64,000 nt of DNA from Flavitalea plasmicola (GCF_030546645.1 NZ_JAUOTO010000008.1:310001-374000); one strand, 5' to 3'; positions 31,515 to 41,046 are shown, counted from the stretch's first letter. Notes: generated from the sequence alone by a model not told the origin. Numbers and translations: made by a program.

Positions 31515-33912
31515 TTAAAATTGCACCCTATATAAAATATCCGGAAAAAATCTTATCTGGTAGACAGGCTCAGCGATGCCTTTTGCCTGGTTATATTGCA
31601 CCAGGAATATATTTTTCCTGTTCGTCACATTTTGCAGATCCAGGTAAAAGGTCTGGGTAAGCTTGTGTTTCTTACTGTTGGTGCGAAAACCCAGCTTGAC
31701 ATCCAGCCTGAAATATCCATCCAGCTGCTGGGAATTATAATGCAGGGTGTCCAATATTTGGTATCCGGCAAGGACGGAGGCCGGCACATTGACAGGCGTG
31801 GTATAGCGCCCTCCAATAGAGGACAGACGGGCATCGAACGTAAATGCATTGTTCCCGCTGCGGCCCACCTTCCATTCCTTGCCTGTGAGCATATTGAAAA
31901 CCCTTTTGTAATTAAAAGCCGTATTCCGTTCGACATCATCGCTGCCTCTGTATTTCGAATCGAAGATGGAGGCAGTGAATAAAAAATAGTAACCCCGGCT
32001 GAGGAATTTCTCAGCCGTCAGCTCTACTCCCCGGTTGTTGCCCGTCCCCTTGTTCACCAATCCCACCTTATTGGGGAATCCGAAGTCGGCGCCTGCATTA
32101 AGCATGGAAAAACCGCTGAACTGCCTTTCCACCGGCACATTGAACAGATGCTGGTAGTAGAATTCAGCCTTTATTCTCCAGTCCGGCAAAAATCGCTTCT
32201 CGTATGCCAGTACGAAATGATGCGCCCGGGTAAATCCCAGGTCGCGGTTGCCGGGGTTTCTTTCTCCCGTCATCTCGTTCATCTGCTGGAAATACACCGG
32301 CAGCGGCTGCAGCTGACTATGCAGCCCATAACTCAAGGAGACAGACTGTCTGGCAGGCAGCTGGTACGCCAATGACAATCGCGGCTCCAGCGTAGCGCTG
32401 TTATTGACATCGAAATGCATGCCATGCAAGCCGCCCAAAATGCTGAATTGCTCGCTGACACGGTATTTCAGCTGCCCAAAATATTGCACCAGAAAAGGAG
32501 TGCCGTTGTAATTGCTCACCGTATCAAAAGGCTCCGCGGCCGGCCTGGATGTCTTATCCAATATCCTTACGTCCAGCCCCAACGACTCCGTCGTCGCACC
32601 AACGCGGTAAGACAGGCGGCTATTGACCTTGCTGTTGAGATAAGTGCTGACGCGAAAAGTGCTGGTCGTATTTTTCGAGGAATAATGCAGCCACCGGCTC
32701 TCATAAGGCGGCACGGGATCAGGATAGCGATATTCGTCATAGGCATCGATCGTATGGGCGTAGGACACCACAGTACGCAGATAGGTGCGATTGCCCAGAT
32801 CCAACGTATGCTTCACGCCAAAGATGGAAAAATTACTTTTATCATAGCCGTCCTGGTCGGCTTGTCCATAAAAATCAGTTGAATCCACTTTACTGCCCAG
32901 CAGAGCGATATTGCTCCATCCACCCATGCCGAAAAAGGAGAACTTTCCGGCGCCGCTGTTTCCCGTGGTAACATTGAAGACCCAATCCTGGTATTTTGGA
33001 GTGGCCTTCGTCCCGATGTTGAGACCGATCGAGTTGGCTATCTGTGCAAAAGAGTAACGATAGCTCGCGAGATAGGCCGCACCATTGTTCTTGTGGTTGA
33101 GGGGCCCCTCGATAGTAGCTTCCACTCCGCTGAAAGTATTCAACTGTATTGTCTGTTCATGCTTGCTGCTGTTGCCGCTGCGGAGATTGATATCGAAAAC
33201 TGCCGCCACCGCATTCCCATATTCGGCGGAGAAGGCTCCTGTGAGAAAGTCAGAGGCCTTGAGCGCATTGGTATTCAACGCGCTGACGGGCCCTCCGGTG
33301 GTGCCCAACGCCGAAAAATGGTTGGGATTCGGAGAGGGGCTGCCTTCCATCCTCCACAGTACGCCGGTAGGCGAATTCCCCCTGACGACGATATCATTCC
33401 GGGCATCGCTGTTGGCCGCAACGCCTGCATAATTGCTCACCAGCTTGGAGGGATCATTCCTTCCCCCGGCATAACGTGTCACCTCCTCCAGGCTGAACGA
33501 CCGGGCACTGCCGGCCGTGAATTCATTCGCAGCCGCACCTTTCCTGGTGACGGGAGCAGTAATGGTCAAAGCATCCAGGGTGACCAATTTTTGCTCCAGT
33601 GCAACGTCCAGCACCACCTCCTTTCCCGCCGTGACCAGCACTTCCGGGATCACTGCCGGCTGGTAACCGGCGCTGCCATAGGAAAATTGCTGACGGCCAA
33701 GGGGAACGGCGGGTAAAACGTACCTGCCCGCTTCATCCGTCACGACCCCGATCACCGGGTTAACGCTGGTTACCTGCACTGTCACTCCCCCAAGTGGCTT
33801 CCGAAGTTTTGTCGATCACTACTCCCCGTACGATCTGGGTGAGGCGGGGCGATTGGGCCGGCATGGTCAGGGACAGCCCAAGGATCATCGTCAATAAGGT
33901 TAGCTTTTGCAT
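31515..33912 (-). pseudogene. TonB-dependent receptor broken by a frameshift near its N-terminus
   Basis: Two frames make up one receptor. The first opens at 33912 with a signal peptide (MQKLTLLTMILGLSLTMPAQ) and the start of a carboxypeptidase-like domain (IVRGVVIDKTSEA), then drops out of frame near 33795. The second frame carries the rest from VTVQVTSVNPVIGVVTDEAG through the plug (LVSNYAGVAANSDARNDIVV) to the C-terminal FPDILYRVQF. The break lies by a 5-C run (33787-33791); a one-base loss there, or two bases gained near 33795, restores the reading. About 799 residues would result. It is either a phase-variable or decayed gene, or a sequencing error. No SusD partner follows. A LytS/LytTR pair is divergent from it. 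Confidence 0.8.
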
Positions 33913-33925
33913 ATTGTGCACAATA
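33912..33925. promoter_or_regulatory. 14-bp palindrome at the start of the TonB receptor gene
   Basis: TATTGTGCACAATA is a perfect palindrome overlapping the first base of the receptor's start codon and extending into the region shared with the divergent histidine kinase. It may be an operator, but its place at the ATG would also allow an mRNA hairpin. Unproven. Confidence 0.35.
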
Positions 33926-34036
33926 CTACAGGCCTCCGGCCGCAGCCGCAATGGAAAAGGAGTGAGCCGTCGGAAAAGAGGAATAAGCCGGATGAATTTA
34001 ACCAATCGTCTTATTTCGAATATGTACTTTTACACC

Positions 34037-35092
34037 ATGAGATGGTCCAACAGTAAAATAGGATTCGACGACAGGCTGGTGATGCTCGTAGGCATTCCTT
34101 TATTTTCTTTTCTGGTACCTGTCATCTTCTTCGGTTGGAGGATCGGGCAGCCGCCCTATTATCCCCTGGCAGCTTATTGGCCCTCCTTTGCCATCACCAC
34201 AGTCATCTGGATCACCTGCCGCTGGATCATGATCCGGACCCGCCAACGATACGCGTCCTTTACCCAGGTGAAAAAAAGGCTGATGATCCAAACCTCCCTG
34301 ATCCTGCTGACCGCCATCCTGGTCAACAACCTGCTGAGCTACCTGTTAAAGGACGTCTGCGAAGACCTTATGCGGCAGCGGAATCTTTCCTTCAAAACAG
34401 GTGAGTTCGCCATTAACTGCAATGCCGCCGCCATCTTCAGCACCCTGTTGGTATGTGCCATCTACGAGAGCATTTATTTCATGAACGAGCTGCGCAAATC
34501 CGTGGAAGAAAAAGAAATGTTGAAAAGGGAAAGCCTCCGGGCACAGCTGGAAGCGCTGAAAACCCAGGTCAATCCTCACTTTCTCTTCAACAATCTGAAC
34601 ACCCTAAGCGCCGTTATTCCCGACAACCCCGGACAGGCGATCGATTTCGTACAGCAGCTTTCCAGGGTCTACCGGCACATATTGGAAGTGAAGAATGAGC
34701 AAAGTATCCTACTGAAGGAAGAACTGGATGTGCTGCAGGCTTACGCTTTTCTTCTCAAAACCCGCTTTGGCGACAACCTGGATATTTCCATCCGCGTTGC
34801 CGAAGAAAAATTACAACAGAAGATCGTGCCGCTGTCCCTTCAGATACTCATGGAGAACGCCATCAAACATAACGTTGTTTCCTCGGCAAGACCGCTGCGG
34901 ATCGATGTCTATACGCAGGATGGACGGCTTATCGTCAGCAACAACCTGCAGAAGAAGAATCAAGCTTACGAATCCACCGGTATTGGGCTGGAAAATATAC
35001 GCAACAGGTACTTGCTGCTGGACGGCCGCCCCATCGAAGTGGAGGAAGGGCCCGCCTGCTTCACCGTTTCCATTCCCCTTATAGGGAATTAA
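34037..35092 (+). CDS. LytS/YehU-type sensor histidine kinase
   Basis: 351 residues from MRWSNSKIGFDD at 34037 (an ATG at 34022 would add five). Four hydrophobic helices (about 15-35, 45-65, 85-105, 125-145) are followed by the His_kinase domain: LRAQLEALKTQVNPHFLFNN, with the phospho-acceptor His in NPHFLFNNL, and then a GHKL ATPase (LQILMENAIKHNVV and TGIGLENIRNRYLLLDG). There is no large periplasmic sensor, so the signal is probably in the membrane. Followed at 12 nt by its LytTR regulator, a typical Bacteroidota pair. Confidence 0.92.
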   Translation: MRWSNSKIGFDDRLVMLVGIPLFSFLVPVIFFGWRIGQPPYYPLAAYWPSFAITTVIWITCRWIMIRTRQRYASFTQVKKRLMIQTSLILLTAILVNNLLSYLLKDVCEDLMRQRNLSFKTGEFAINCNAAAIFSTLLVCAIYESIYFMNELRKSVEEKEMLKRESLRAQLEALKTQVNPHFLFNNLNTLSAVIPDNPGQAIDFVQQLSRVYRHILEVKNEQSILLKEELDVLQAYAFLLKTRFGDNLDISIRVAEEKLQQKIVPLSLQILMENAIKHNVVSSARPLRIDVYTQDGRLIVSNNLQKKNQAYESTGIGLENIRNRYLLLDGRPIEVEEGPACFTVSIPLIGN

Positions 35093-35104
35093 CTAATAGT
35101 GAAA

Positions 35105-35860
35105 ATGAAAGTAGTCATTATAGAAGATGAGACCCCTGCCGCCAATCGCCTCACCCGCATGCTGGAAAAGATCGACGAAAGCATTGAGGTGATAAAAAGA
35201 CTGGACAGCGTGGAATCGTCCGTCAAATACCTGTCCGCCGGTCCTGGGTGCGACCTGATCTTCATGGATGTCCAGCTTGCTGACGGCCTTTGCTGGGATA
35301 TTTTTCAGCAGGCCAGGTTGGCACCGCCCATCGTTTTCACCACAGCCTTTGATCACTATACCCTGAAGGCGTTCAAGGTCAATAGCCTGGATTATCTGCT
35401 AAAACCCATCGATGAGCAGGAACTGCAGCAGGCTGTCGAAAAGTACAAACAGCTCTATCTCCGCCAGGACAATGGATTACCTGAAAAGATCGAACGGCTG
35501 CTGCAGGAACTGGGCGCCACCCGGTACAAGGAGCGCCTGCTGATCAAAAGAGGCCAACAGCTGCATTATCTCAAAACAGCCGCCACGGCTTATTATTACG
35601 CGGACGGAAAACTCTGCTACGCGATTGATTTCAATGGCAATAGTTACCTGCTGGACAATAATCTCAATCAGTTGGAAGAGCTGCTGTCCCCTCAACAGTT
35701 CTTCAGGGTCAACAGACAGCTGCTCGTCAATATCGAATCTATCAAAAAGGTGCATACCTGGCTGGGAGGACGCCTCAAGCTGGAACTTTCCCTGCCGGCC
35801 CAGGCCGACACCATCGTCAGCCGTGAAAGGGTCTCCGGCTTCAAGGACTGGTTGGGTTGA
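35105..35860 (+). CDS. LytTR-family response regulator
   Basis: 251 residues from MKVVIIEDETPAANRL at 35105 (a GTG two codons earlier is possible). Receiver domain 1-120: acidic EDE at 7-9, the phospho-acceptor Asp in LIFMDVQLADG, Thr/Ser switch in VFTTAFD, and Lys in YLLKPI. The LytTR DNA-binding domain (~145-245) has RLLIKRGQQLHYLKTAATAY and FFRVNRQLLVNIESIKKV. LytTR proteins bind paired direct repeats. Co-transcribed with the kinase upstream. Confidence 0.93.
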   Translation: MKVVIIEDETPAANRLTRMLEKIDESIEVIKRLDSVESSVKYLSAGPGCDLIFMDVQLADGLCWDIFQQARLAPPIVFTTAFDHYTLKAFKVNSLDYLLKPIDEQELQQAVEKYKQLYLRQDNGLPEKIERLLQELGATRYKERLLIKRGQQLHYLKTAATAYYYADGKLCYAIDFNGNSYLLDNNLNQLEELLSPQQFFRVNRQLLVNIESIKKVHTWLGGRLKLELSLPAQADTIVSRERVSGFKDWLG

Positions 35861-35864
35861 AGAC

Positions 35865-37793
35865 TTAATTCTTCAGGATCTTCTGAACATATTTTGCCGC
35901 ACCTGCCCTTACTTCGACAATGTAAATTCCCTTGCTCAGATCGCTCACTGGCACATCTACCTCTTCCGAAGCGGCCGAGGTCACCGTCCGCACCACCTGT
36001 CCCCGGGCGTCGATGATCAGAGCGCTGATCACGCCCGCGGGATCGGTCACCATGATATGCAGCCTGTCCACGACGGGGTTGGGGAACAAACTCATTGCAA
36101 CAGCGTGATCCACCGGGAAACTCACAGGAACTATAATGGAATAAGTGCTGGCCCCATCCCTGTCGACCATCTTCAACCGGTAGTAATTCATGCCAGTGGC
36201 TGGCTTACTATCCCAATAGCTATACTGCGTAGGCAGGGAGCTGTTGCCATTAATGGGCACCTCACCGATGGTGGAGATATCTGCCGCATTTACTCCACGC
36301 TGTATTTCATAGTGATCCATATTCGTCTCCTGCGCAACGTTCCATTTCAGTAGGGTGCTATTCCCCTGCCTGGAGGCGGTAAATCCCGTCAACTGGACAG
36401 GAAGGGGTGTGGAGCTATAAATGATCGTATAATAGCCGTTCGCCAGGTTGGCGGCGTTGACCACGAAGGATACTATATTGCCTGATACGGTGGGGGTGGA
36501 CACCGTCGTCACCACATCGTTAAAGCCACTGGCGAAGGTCCCGTCCGTGGCATTGAAAAGAAGGCCGTATGTATTGGCGCTGGAGGGTGTCGTCCCGTTA
36601 TAGTCCGAAAAATTAAAGTTGATCGTAACAACGCCCGTCGCATTACCTGCGGTCTTCTGCAGCTTCCAGCTGCGGTTCCAGCGCGAGATGCTGCTGGCGC
36701 TTGTAATATTATAAATACTCACATTACTGAGCGTGGTATTGCTCTGACCATTGTGTGCGGCCATCAGGTAACCGGCCGTATTTAAAAAATCCGTCGCCCC
36801 TATGCCGCTGCTGAAACCAAAGCCGTCCGTGGCACCGGCAGGGTTGGTCAAAAAATAATCCGTTGAGCTGGTGTACCCTACTCCGACCAAATTAGTACCA
36901 TAGGTAGTGGTGGTCGCCGGGGTATACCTGGAGACGCCCACCGCCTGGTTCCATTCCGCTGACAGGTAATTTTCCATGATGACGCGCTGCGTGGTATTGA
37001 AAGCGGTTTTGTATATCAGTATCTCGGACATGGTCCCGGAGAAATAATCATCCACGGCCCAGTTGCTGTGGCCGATGTAGTTTTTAGTCCTTGCGATCGA
37101 AGCCGGTACCCAGGTATTGGTACCAGACGCACCGGAACCAGCCTGTAAAGTGCCTGCCAAATAGTGCTTTACAGCGGTATAGTTCCCGGGAGGTGCGCCT
37201 TGTTGGACGGCCTCATAGATGTTACTGGACCCGTTCACAATGGGAGAGGTGGTGGTATATGTCTGGTCGCCGGTGCTGCCTATAAAACCCTCATAGTAAA
37301 AATTAGCGGTGGAGCCCTTTCTACCGAAAGTGAGATTATTGGAAGCCTGGCCGTTGCCGAAATCATAAATCCTCTCCCACCCCCAGCTGGTCTGCGAGGC
37401 ATTGAAGCTCACCTGGGTAAAAGTGCTGATGCCGCCGGCAAAGGATATGCTGGAAGGCAAACTTGCCAGGGCTAAATATTGCGAGCTGGTGGAGGTGAAT
37501 GTCAACCCCGGTCGTCCGTTGGGCGCTGCCGTCGCCCCGTACACAGGCTGATTGGCCGCGGTCGCCTGGGAAAAATGATACCCGTTGCCGCTGAGGTCCG
37601 ACCACTGGCTCACCTGGTTAGAACCATTCTTTGTAATGGAACTGCTCTTGTTGGCATTCAGCCAGATGAGGAGGTTGGCATTGCCCAGCCCCCCGGGATA
37701 ATAGCTTTGTGCGAAAGACTGCCGCAAACAAAAGCAGGACGCCAGGTAAATGATAAAAATACGGATCAGTTGTTCAGGGTAAGAAGCCTTCAT
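35865..37793 (-). CDS. Secreted LamG-like protein with DUF8202-type region and T9SS type A sorting domain
   Basis: 642 residues from MKASYPEQLIRIF at 37793 (an earlier Met at 37799 is possible). A signal peptide ends near CLRQSFAQ. Residues ~30-260 form a concanavalin-A-like/LamG sandwich (LLIWLNANKSSSITKNGSNQ, WSDLSGNGYHFSQA, ISTFTQVSFNASQTSW, FSGTMSEILIYKTAFN). Residues ~280-440 resemble the DUF8202 region common in T9SS cargo (LMAAHNGQSNTTL). A fibronectin-like part (PVQLTGFTASRQGNSTLLKW) and the C-terminal sorting domain FPNPVVDRLHIMV ... GIYIVEVRAG close it. A surface or released protein; ligand unknown. Confidence 0.85.
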   Translation of the reverse strand: MKASYPEQLIRIFIIYLASCFCLRQSFAQSYYPGGLGNANLLIWLNANKSSSITKNGSNQVSQWSDLSGNGYHFSQATAANQPVYGATAAPNGRPGLTFTSTSSQYLALASLPSSISFAGGISTFTQVSFNASQTSWGWERIYDFGNGQASNNLTFGRKGSTANFYYEGFIGSTGDQTYTTTSPIVNGSSNIYEAVQQGAPPGNYTAVKHYLAGTLQAGSGASGTNTWVPASIARTKNYIGHSNWAVDDYFSGTMSEILIYKTAFNTTQRVIMENYLSAEWNQAVGVSRYTPATTTTYGTNLVGVGYTSSTDYFLTNPAGATDGFGFSSGIGATDFLNTAGYLMAAHNGQSNTTLSNVSIYNITSASSISRWNRSWKLQKTAGNATGVVTINFNFSDYNGTTPSSANTYGLLFNATDGTFASGFNDVVTTVSTPTVSGNIVSFVVNAANLANGYYTIIYSSTPLPVQLTGFTASRQGNSTLLKWNVAQETNMDHYEIQRGVNAADISTIGEVPINGNSSLPTQYSYWDSKPATGMNYYRLKMVDRDGASTYSIIVPVSFPVDHAVAMSLFPNPVVDRLHIMVTDPAGVISALIIDARGQVVRTVTSAASEEVDVPVSDLSKGIYIVEVRAGAAKYVQKILKN

Positions 37794-37923
37794 AAACATA
37801 TTGGATTATGTAATATATAGTGCAAATAAAGGGCTACAAACATTACACCTGATTACCAGCGCCTTAACTAAGAATAGCTATCGCCGGTGTCCAATTTTTG
37901 GAAAAAATTTACAATTATGGGAA

Positions 37924-38310
37924 TCACCTTTCTTTTAATAAAGAGATAAAATTGCCGGCCGGGTCTTTAAACCAGGCGATCGCCTCCGGTCCCGTACCAT
38001 TGCTGCCATGGGCGATGCCCTTATCGTCTGTCTTCAATTGGCCTTCATAGTGTTCGAATTGCACCCCCTCAGCCGCAAGTTCGTCTACCGCGGCCTCGAC
38101 ATCCTTTACCTGGAAATTTAACACCGTGAACGTGGCCGGAGTATGATCCGGTTTCGGATAGATAAAGACCCGCTGACCACCGGGAAGGTTCAGGTCAAGC
38201 CCTTCAGGCTGCTCCTTTACATCAAGTCCCAATGTTTTCTGGTAAAAATCCCTGGCTTTTCCAAGGTCATTGACAGAAAAAGTGCTAAATGATTTTTCAA
38301 AGCTGAACAT
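37924..38310 (-). CDS. VOC (glyoxalase/bleomycin-resistance) family protein
   Basis: 128 residues covering one vicinal-oxygen-chelate unit of two beta-alpha-beta modules: [20 protein letters not shown] at the start, [20 protein letters not shown] in the second module, and the end [18 protein letters not shown]. The first metal-ligand position is not a clear His or Glu, so enzymatic activity is uncertain; a binding role is possible. It lies 77 nt before the DUF6454 gene, which is transcribed in the same direction. Confidence 0.85.
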   Translation of the reverse strand: MFSFEKSFSTFSVNDLGKARDFYQKTLGLDVKEQPEGLDLNLPGGQRVFIYPKPDHTPATFTVLNFQVKDVEAAVDELAAEGVQFEHYEGQLKTDDKGIAHGSNGTGPEAIAWFKDPAGNFISLLKER

Positions 38311-38386
38311 AGTGGCTGGTTTAAAAATTATAAATAGGTTTCCGCTGGATCTCCTGCAAATCTCTTACCATGGTCCTCCCCTGCCG

Positions 38387-39340
38387 TCAGGCTTCATACA
38401 CGAAGATCGTGGACTCATTGTCATCCGGCATAAAGTAAGCACGTATCCTGTTATCAGGCGTCAGCTCGAAAAAGCTGGGATTTTGGGTCATCAGGGCGCC
38501 GGAGGCGGGCGACCAAAGCTGAACAGGCACCTGGTGTACGGCGCACTTTTTTTGCAGGTCCACTACCTCCAAACCTCCCAGCGCCATGGACGGACCGCCC
38601 GGCTTTTTGTAGACGCAGAGTCCCGTGTACAGCATTTCCTGCCCACCCAGGCATTGGTTGTCCTGGTAATCTATATAGAACGATGGATTGGCGACAGCCA
38701 CCTCTTTCGGTGTCGCCAGCGGCCTACGGACATTTCCTTTCTCGTCCAGCGTCCATTGGTAATAACGCCTGGAACCCCAGCTGATACCATGCAATGTATT
38801 GGTCTCTTTATCTCTTGCGACTGCGCCAATATGGTCCTCCCAACGGAAGACCTCCTGCAAGGTCTTTTGTGCAGGATCGAATGTATAAATGATGGACTGG
38901 CTGTCAGGACGGTATTCAGCCGCTGCGATCCAGATGTGCGTGCCGTCGAAATCGATCCCGCTGGGATGATAGATGCTACCCTCTCCTATTGCCACGTCGG
39001 CAAGTAGTTTGCCTGCACTACTGATCCTGAACAAATGCCCCTTCCCTTTGCTTCGGTCGAATATCCCATCAACGGGTATCTCGACCTCTACGGATGACAC
39101 CCAAAAATCATCCCCTATCCTCACCATTCCCTGGCAATGAAATGTCTTAAACCCGACTTTGATGGCTGAGATCAGGCTCCAGGTGGTGCTACGGGTAAGT
39201 GATTTCAATCGCTGGCTTAAAGGACTTGCGGCAGGCCGGGTAGTCGCCGCCGGCTGTACTTGTGCGCTTAAGGCCGGAGGCAGACAAACAGCGGCGGCCG
39301 GGAGAAGGCTACGTTTAATGAATTGTCTTCTGTCTGTCAT
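38387..39340 (-). CDS. DUF6454 beta-propeller protein with a Tat-like signal
   Basis: 317 residues. The N-terminus MTDRRQFIKRSLLPAAAVCL has a twin-arginine RRQFIK signal and a hydrophobic core, so export in folded form is likely. The body (residues ~45-317) matches what I recall of DUF6454: LTRSTTWSLISAIKVGFKTF, FHCQGMVRIGDDFWVSSVEV, YHPSGIDFDGTHIWIAAAEY, IGAVARDKETNTLHGISWGS and the end NESTIFVYEA. The repeating strands suggest a propeller. Function is unknown. It begins divergently from a DUF2306 gene. Confidence 0.75.
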   Translation of the reverse strand: MTDRRQFIKRSLLPAAAVCLPPALSAQVQPAATTRPAASPLSQRLKSLTRSTTWSLISAIKVGFKTFHCQGMVRIGDDFWVSSVEVEIPVDGIFDRSKGKGHLFRISSAGKLLADVAIGEGSIYHPSGIDFDGTHIWIAAAEYRPDSQSIIYTFDPAQKTLQEVFRWEDHIGAVARDKETNTLHGISWGSRRYYQWTLDEKGNVRRPLATPKEVAVANPSFYIDYQDNQCLGGQEMLYTGLCVYKKPGGPSMALGGLEVVDLQKKCAVHQVPVQLWSPASGALMTQNPSFFELTPDNRIRAYFMPDDNESTIFVYEA

Positions 39341-39447
39341 CCATGTGATATTTAAGCTGTAAAACTAACCATTGGGATCCTTACCCCCGCCCGGTCTTCG
39401 ATTATGAAAATATTACCGTCTTCACATATGCCCCGGACGTCGACTCT

Positions 39448-39481
39448 TTTGCCTGGCCACCGGGTAAGTCATTTATTTTTG
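39448..39481 (+). promoter_or_regulatory. Promoter of the DUF2306 gene, leaderless type
   Basis: TTTG (39448-39451), 22 nt, TATTTTTG (39474-39481), then only 4 nt to the GTG start at 39486. Transcription from this box would begin at the start codon or within a few bases, so the message should have no 5' leader. The same arrangement occurs at 57252-57285. Confidence 0.5.
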
Positions 39482-39485
39482 ACAG

Positions 39486-40190
39486 GTGTACAAAACAAAA
39501 ACGATAAACAGGGCCCGTCGGTTGCTACATACGGTTATGTTCCTGCCGGCCTTCATCGGCATCGCCATGGCTGCCCGCAGGACGCTGGTCCTGGCCGGGA
39601 TCATTGGTTCATTCAATCCTCCGGGAATGGCCAAAGGAAGTCCTCCTTTTGATGCGGAATTCGGCACACATCCCTTCCTTACGCTGATACATATTCTACC
39701 GGGGGCCTTATTTATGATCCTGGGTCCACTGCAATTTATGCCGGGCATCCGGACCCGCCATCCGCACCTGCACCGCCTGGGCGGCAAGATCTACATTGCC
39801 TCGGGCTATATCGTTGGTATTTCGGCGCTGATCATGTCTTTTGTACTATCCCCCATCGGAGGCATCGATCAGGCTGCCGCAACCATATTATTCTCCCTCC
39901 TTTTCCTTCTATCGCTCAGCAAAGCCTGGTATCACAAAAAGGCCGATAATATCCTGCATCACGAAACAGGCCTCCACCGGGAATGGATGATCAGGGCTTT
40001 CTCCATCGGGCTGGCCATCGGCACGATCCGGCCGATCATGGTGCTGTTCTTTGCCTTTTCAGGACTGCCGCCGCAGGCGTTCTTCGGCGCCGCCTTCTGG
40101 ATTGGGTTTACCCTGCACCTGCTGGCGGCCGAAGCCTGGATCAATTTCACCCGGCCTTCTTTTTGGCGGGAACAGCACCCTTCTTTTTAG
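39486..40190 (+). CDS. DUF2306 family membrane protein (GTG start)
   Basis: 234 residues beginning with GTG at 39486. About six or seven membrane helices. The family core is TLIHILPGALFMILGPLQFM followed by RTRHPHLHRLGGKIYIASGY, and HHETGLHREWMIRAFSIGLA. The conserved His residues in HPHLHR and HREWM are candidates for haem or metal binding. Function unknown. The last 44 nt overlap the convergent M23-like gene, so both 3' ends share the same DNA. Confidence 0.82.
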   Translation: MYKTKTINRARRLLHTVMFLPAFIGIAMAARRTLVLAGIIGSFNPPGMAKGSPPFDAEFGTHPFLTLIHILPGALFMILGPLQFMPGIRTRHPHLHRLGGKIYIASGYIVGISALIMSFVLSPIGGIDQAAATILFSLLFLLSLSKAWYHKKADNILHHETGLHREWMIRAFSIGLAIGTIRPIMVLFFAFSGLPPQAFFGAAFWIGFTLHLLAAEAWINFTRPSFWREQHPSF

Positions 40191-41046
40191 ACGCAGGCGT
40201 CGCCGGTGTTTCCTGCAATAGCACTGCCTGAGGATGCTCGCTTATATAGGTGCCGCCATGCTTCAATTTTCCTTTCCCGTTCTTCTTTGTCCAGAACTGC
40301 ATGGGAAGAGGGATGCTCCGTGGTCCCTGGTAATAGCTGACATTGAATCTCACATCGGAGCCCCTGCCGAACTTATCGCCGCCGACAAGGCCAAGGGGCG
40401 TCCCCGCCTCCACCGTTTGCCCGGGATGGACAAAAGCGCCGTCCTTTTTAAATACGCCGTACTGGCCAAATGTACAATCCCCGTGAACGATCTCCACAAG
40501 GTTCCAGTTATCCGTGGCGGTAGCGCCTGCATCGTTCTCTGCGCTATTGGTATGTACGGCCGTGACCACACCTCTCCTGGCTGCGTAAATGGTATCTCCC
40601 TGCTGCATCTTCAGCCGGATGACAAATCCACTATCCAGACCGTCGGTGCCGGGGGTTTTGTTCATCTCGAATACCTGGGTCTCCTTTCCGGGTGCAATGG
40701 GCAGAACATAGGTGAAGGCGGGATGGAGGGAAGGGTGTAGGCATCCTTTCTGATAGCTGCTGGTATATTTTATCTGCAGGTCGCCGGCTCCCTCCGGTGA
40801 TACGGTGAACAGCCGGTTCATGCCGGGTTTCACTTCCCCTTCGTAAGGCAACACATGATCCGCTTTCGCATTTTGAAAAGTGGTAAAACTGACCGATAGC
40901 ACATAAGGACAAAAGGCCCTGTTATTACAGGAAAATAGCAGGTTTCCCTTGGCATCCTGGGTATAGCTCACTTCGATCACCCGCTGAGACAAAAGAGACT
41001 GCTGCAGCGAGAGCAGGAACAGGAGAGGCAGACAGACGCGTGTCAT
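40147..41046 (-). CDS. M23-like (LytM-fold) protein lacking the zinc ligands
   Basis: 299 residues with a signal peptide (VCLPLLFLLSLQQSLLSQ). Residues ~20-130 are a beta-rich N-domain. Residues ~145-255 follow the M23 layout: GDTIYAARRGVVTAVHTNSA, NWNLVEIVHGDCTFGQYGVF, KDGAFVHPGQTVEAGTPLGL, VGGDKFGRGSDVRFNVSYYQ. In active M23 enzymes the first strand carries HxxxD and the last strand HxH; here the corresponding places are LDSGFVIRL and DVRFNV. It is therefore probably a non-catalytic regulator or binding protein, like EnvC/NlpD-type LytM factors. Basic tail KKKGAVPAKKKAG. The last 44 nt overlap the convergent DUF2306 gene. Confidence 0.8.
   Translation of the reverse strand: MTRVCLPLLFLLSLQQSLLSQRVIEVSYTQDAKGNLLFSCNNRAFCPYVLSVSFTTFQNAKADHVLPYEGEVKPGMNRLFTVSPEGAGDLQIKYTSSYQKGCLHPSLHPAFTYVLPIAPGKETQVFEMNKTPGTDGLDSGFVIRLKMQQGDTIYAARRGVVTAVHTNSAENDAGATATDNWNLVEIVHGDCTFGQYGVFKKDGAFVHPGQTVEAGTPLGLVGGDKFGRGSDVRFNVSYYQGPRSIPLPMQFWTKKNGKGKLKHGGTYISEHPQAVLLQETPATPASKKKGAVPAKKKAG

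Noticed and set aside
33794-34036. N-terminal extension of the LytS kinase from 33794
   Set aside because: It would overlap the divergent TonB receptor's start and has no membrane or domain pattern; the ATG at 34037 (or 34022) is the natural start.
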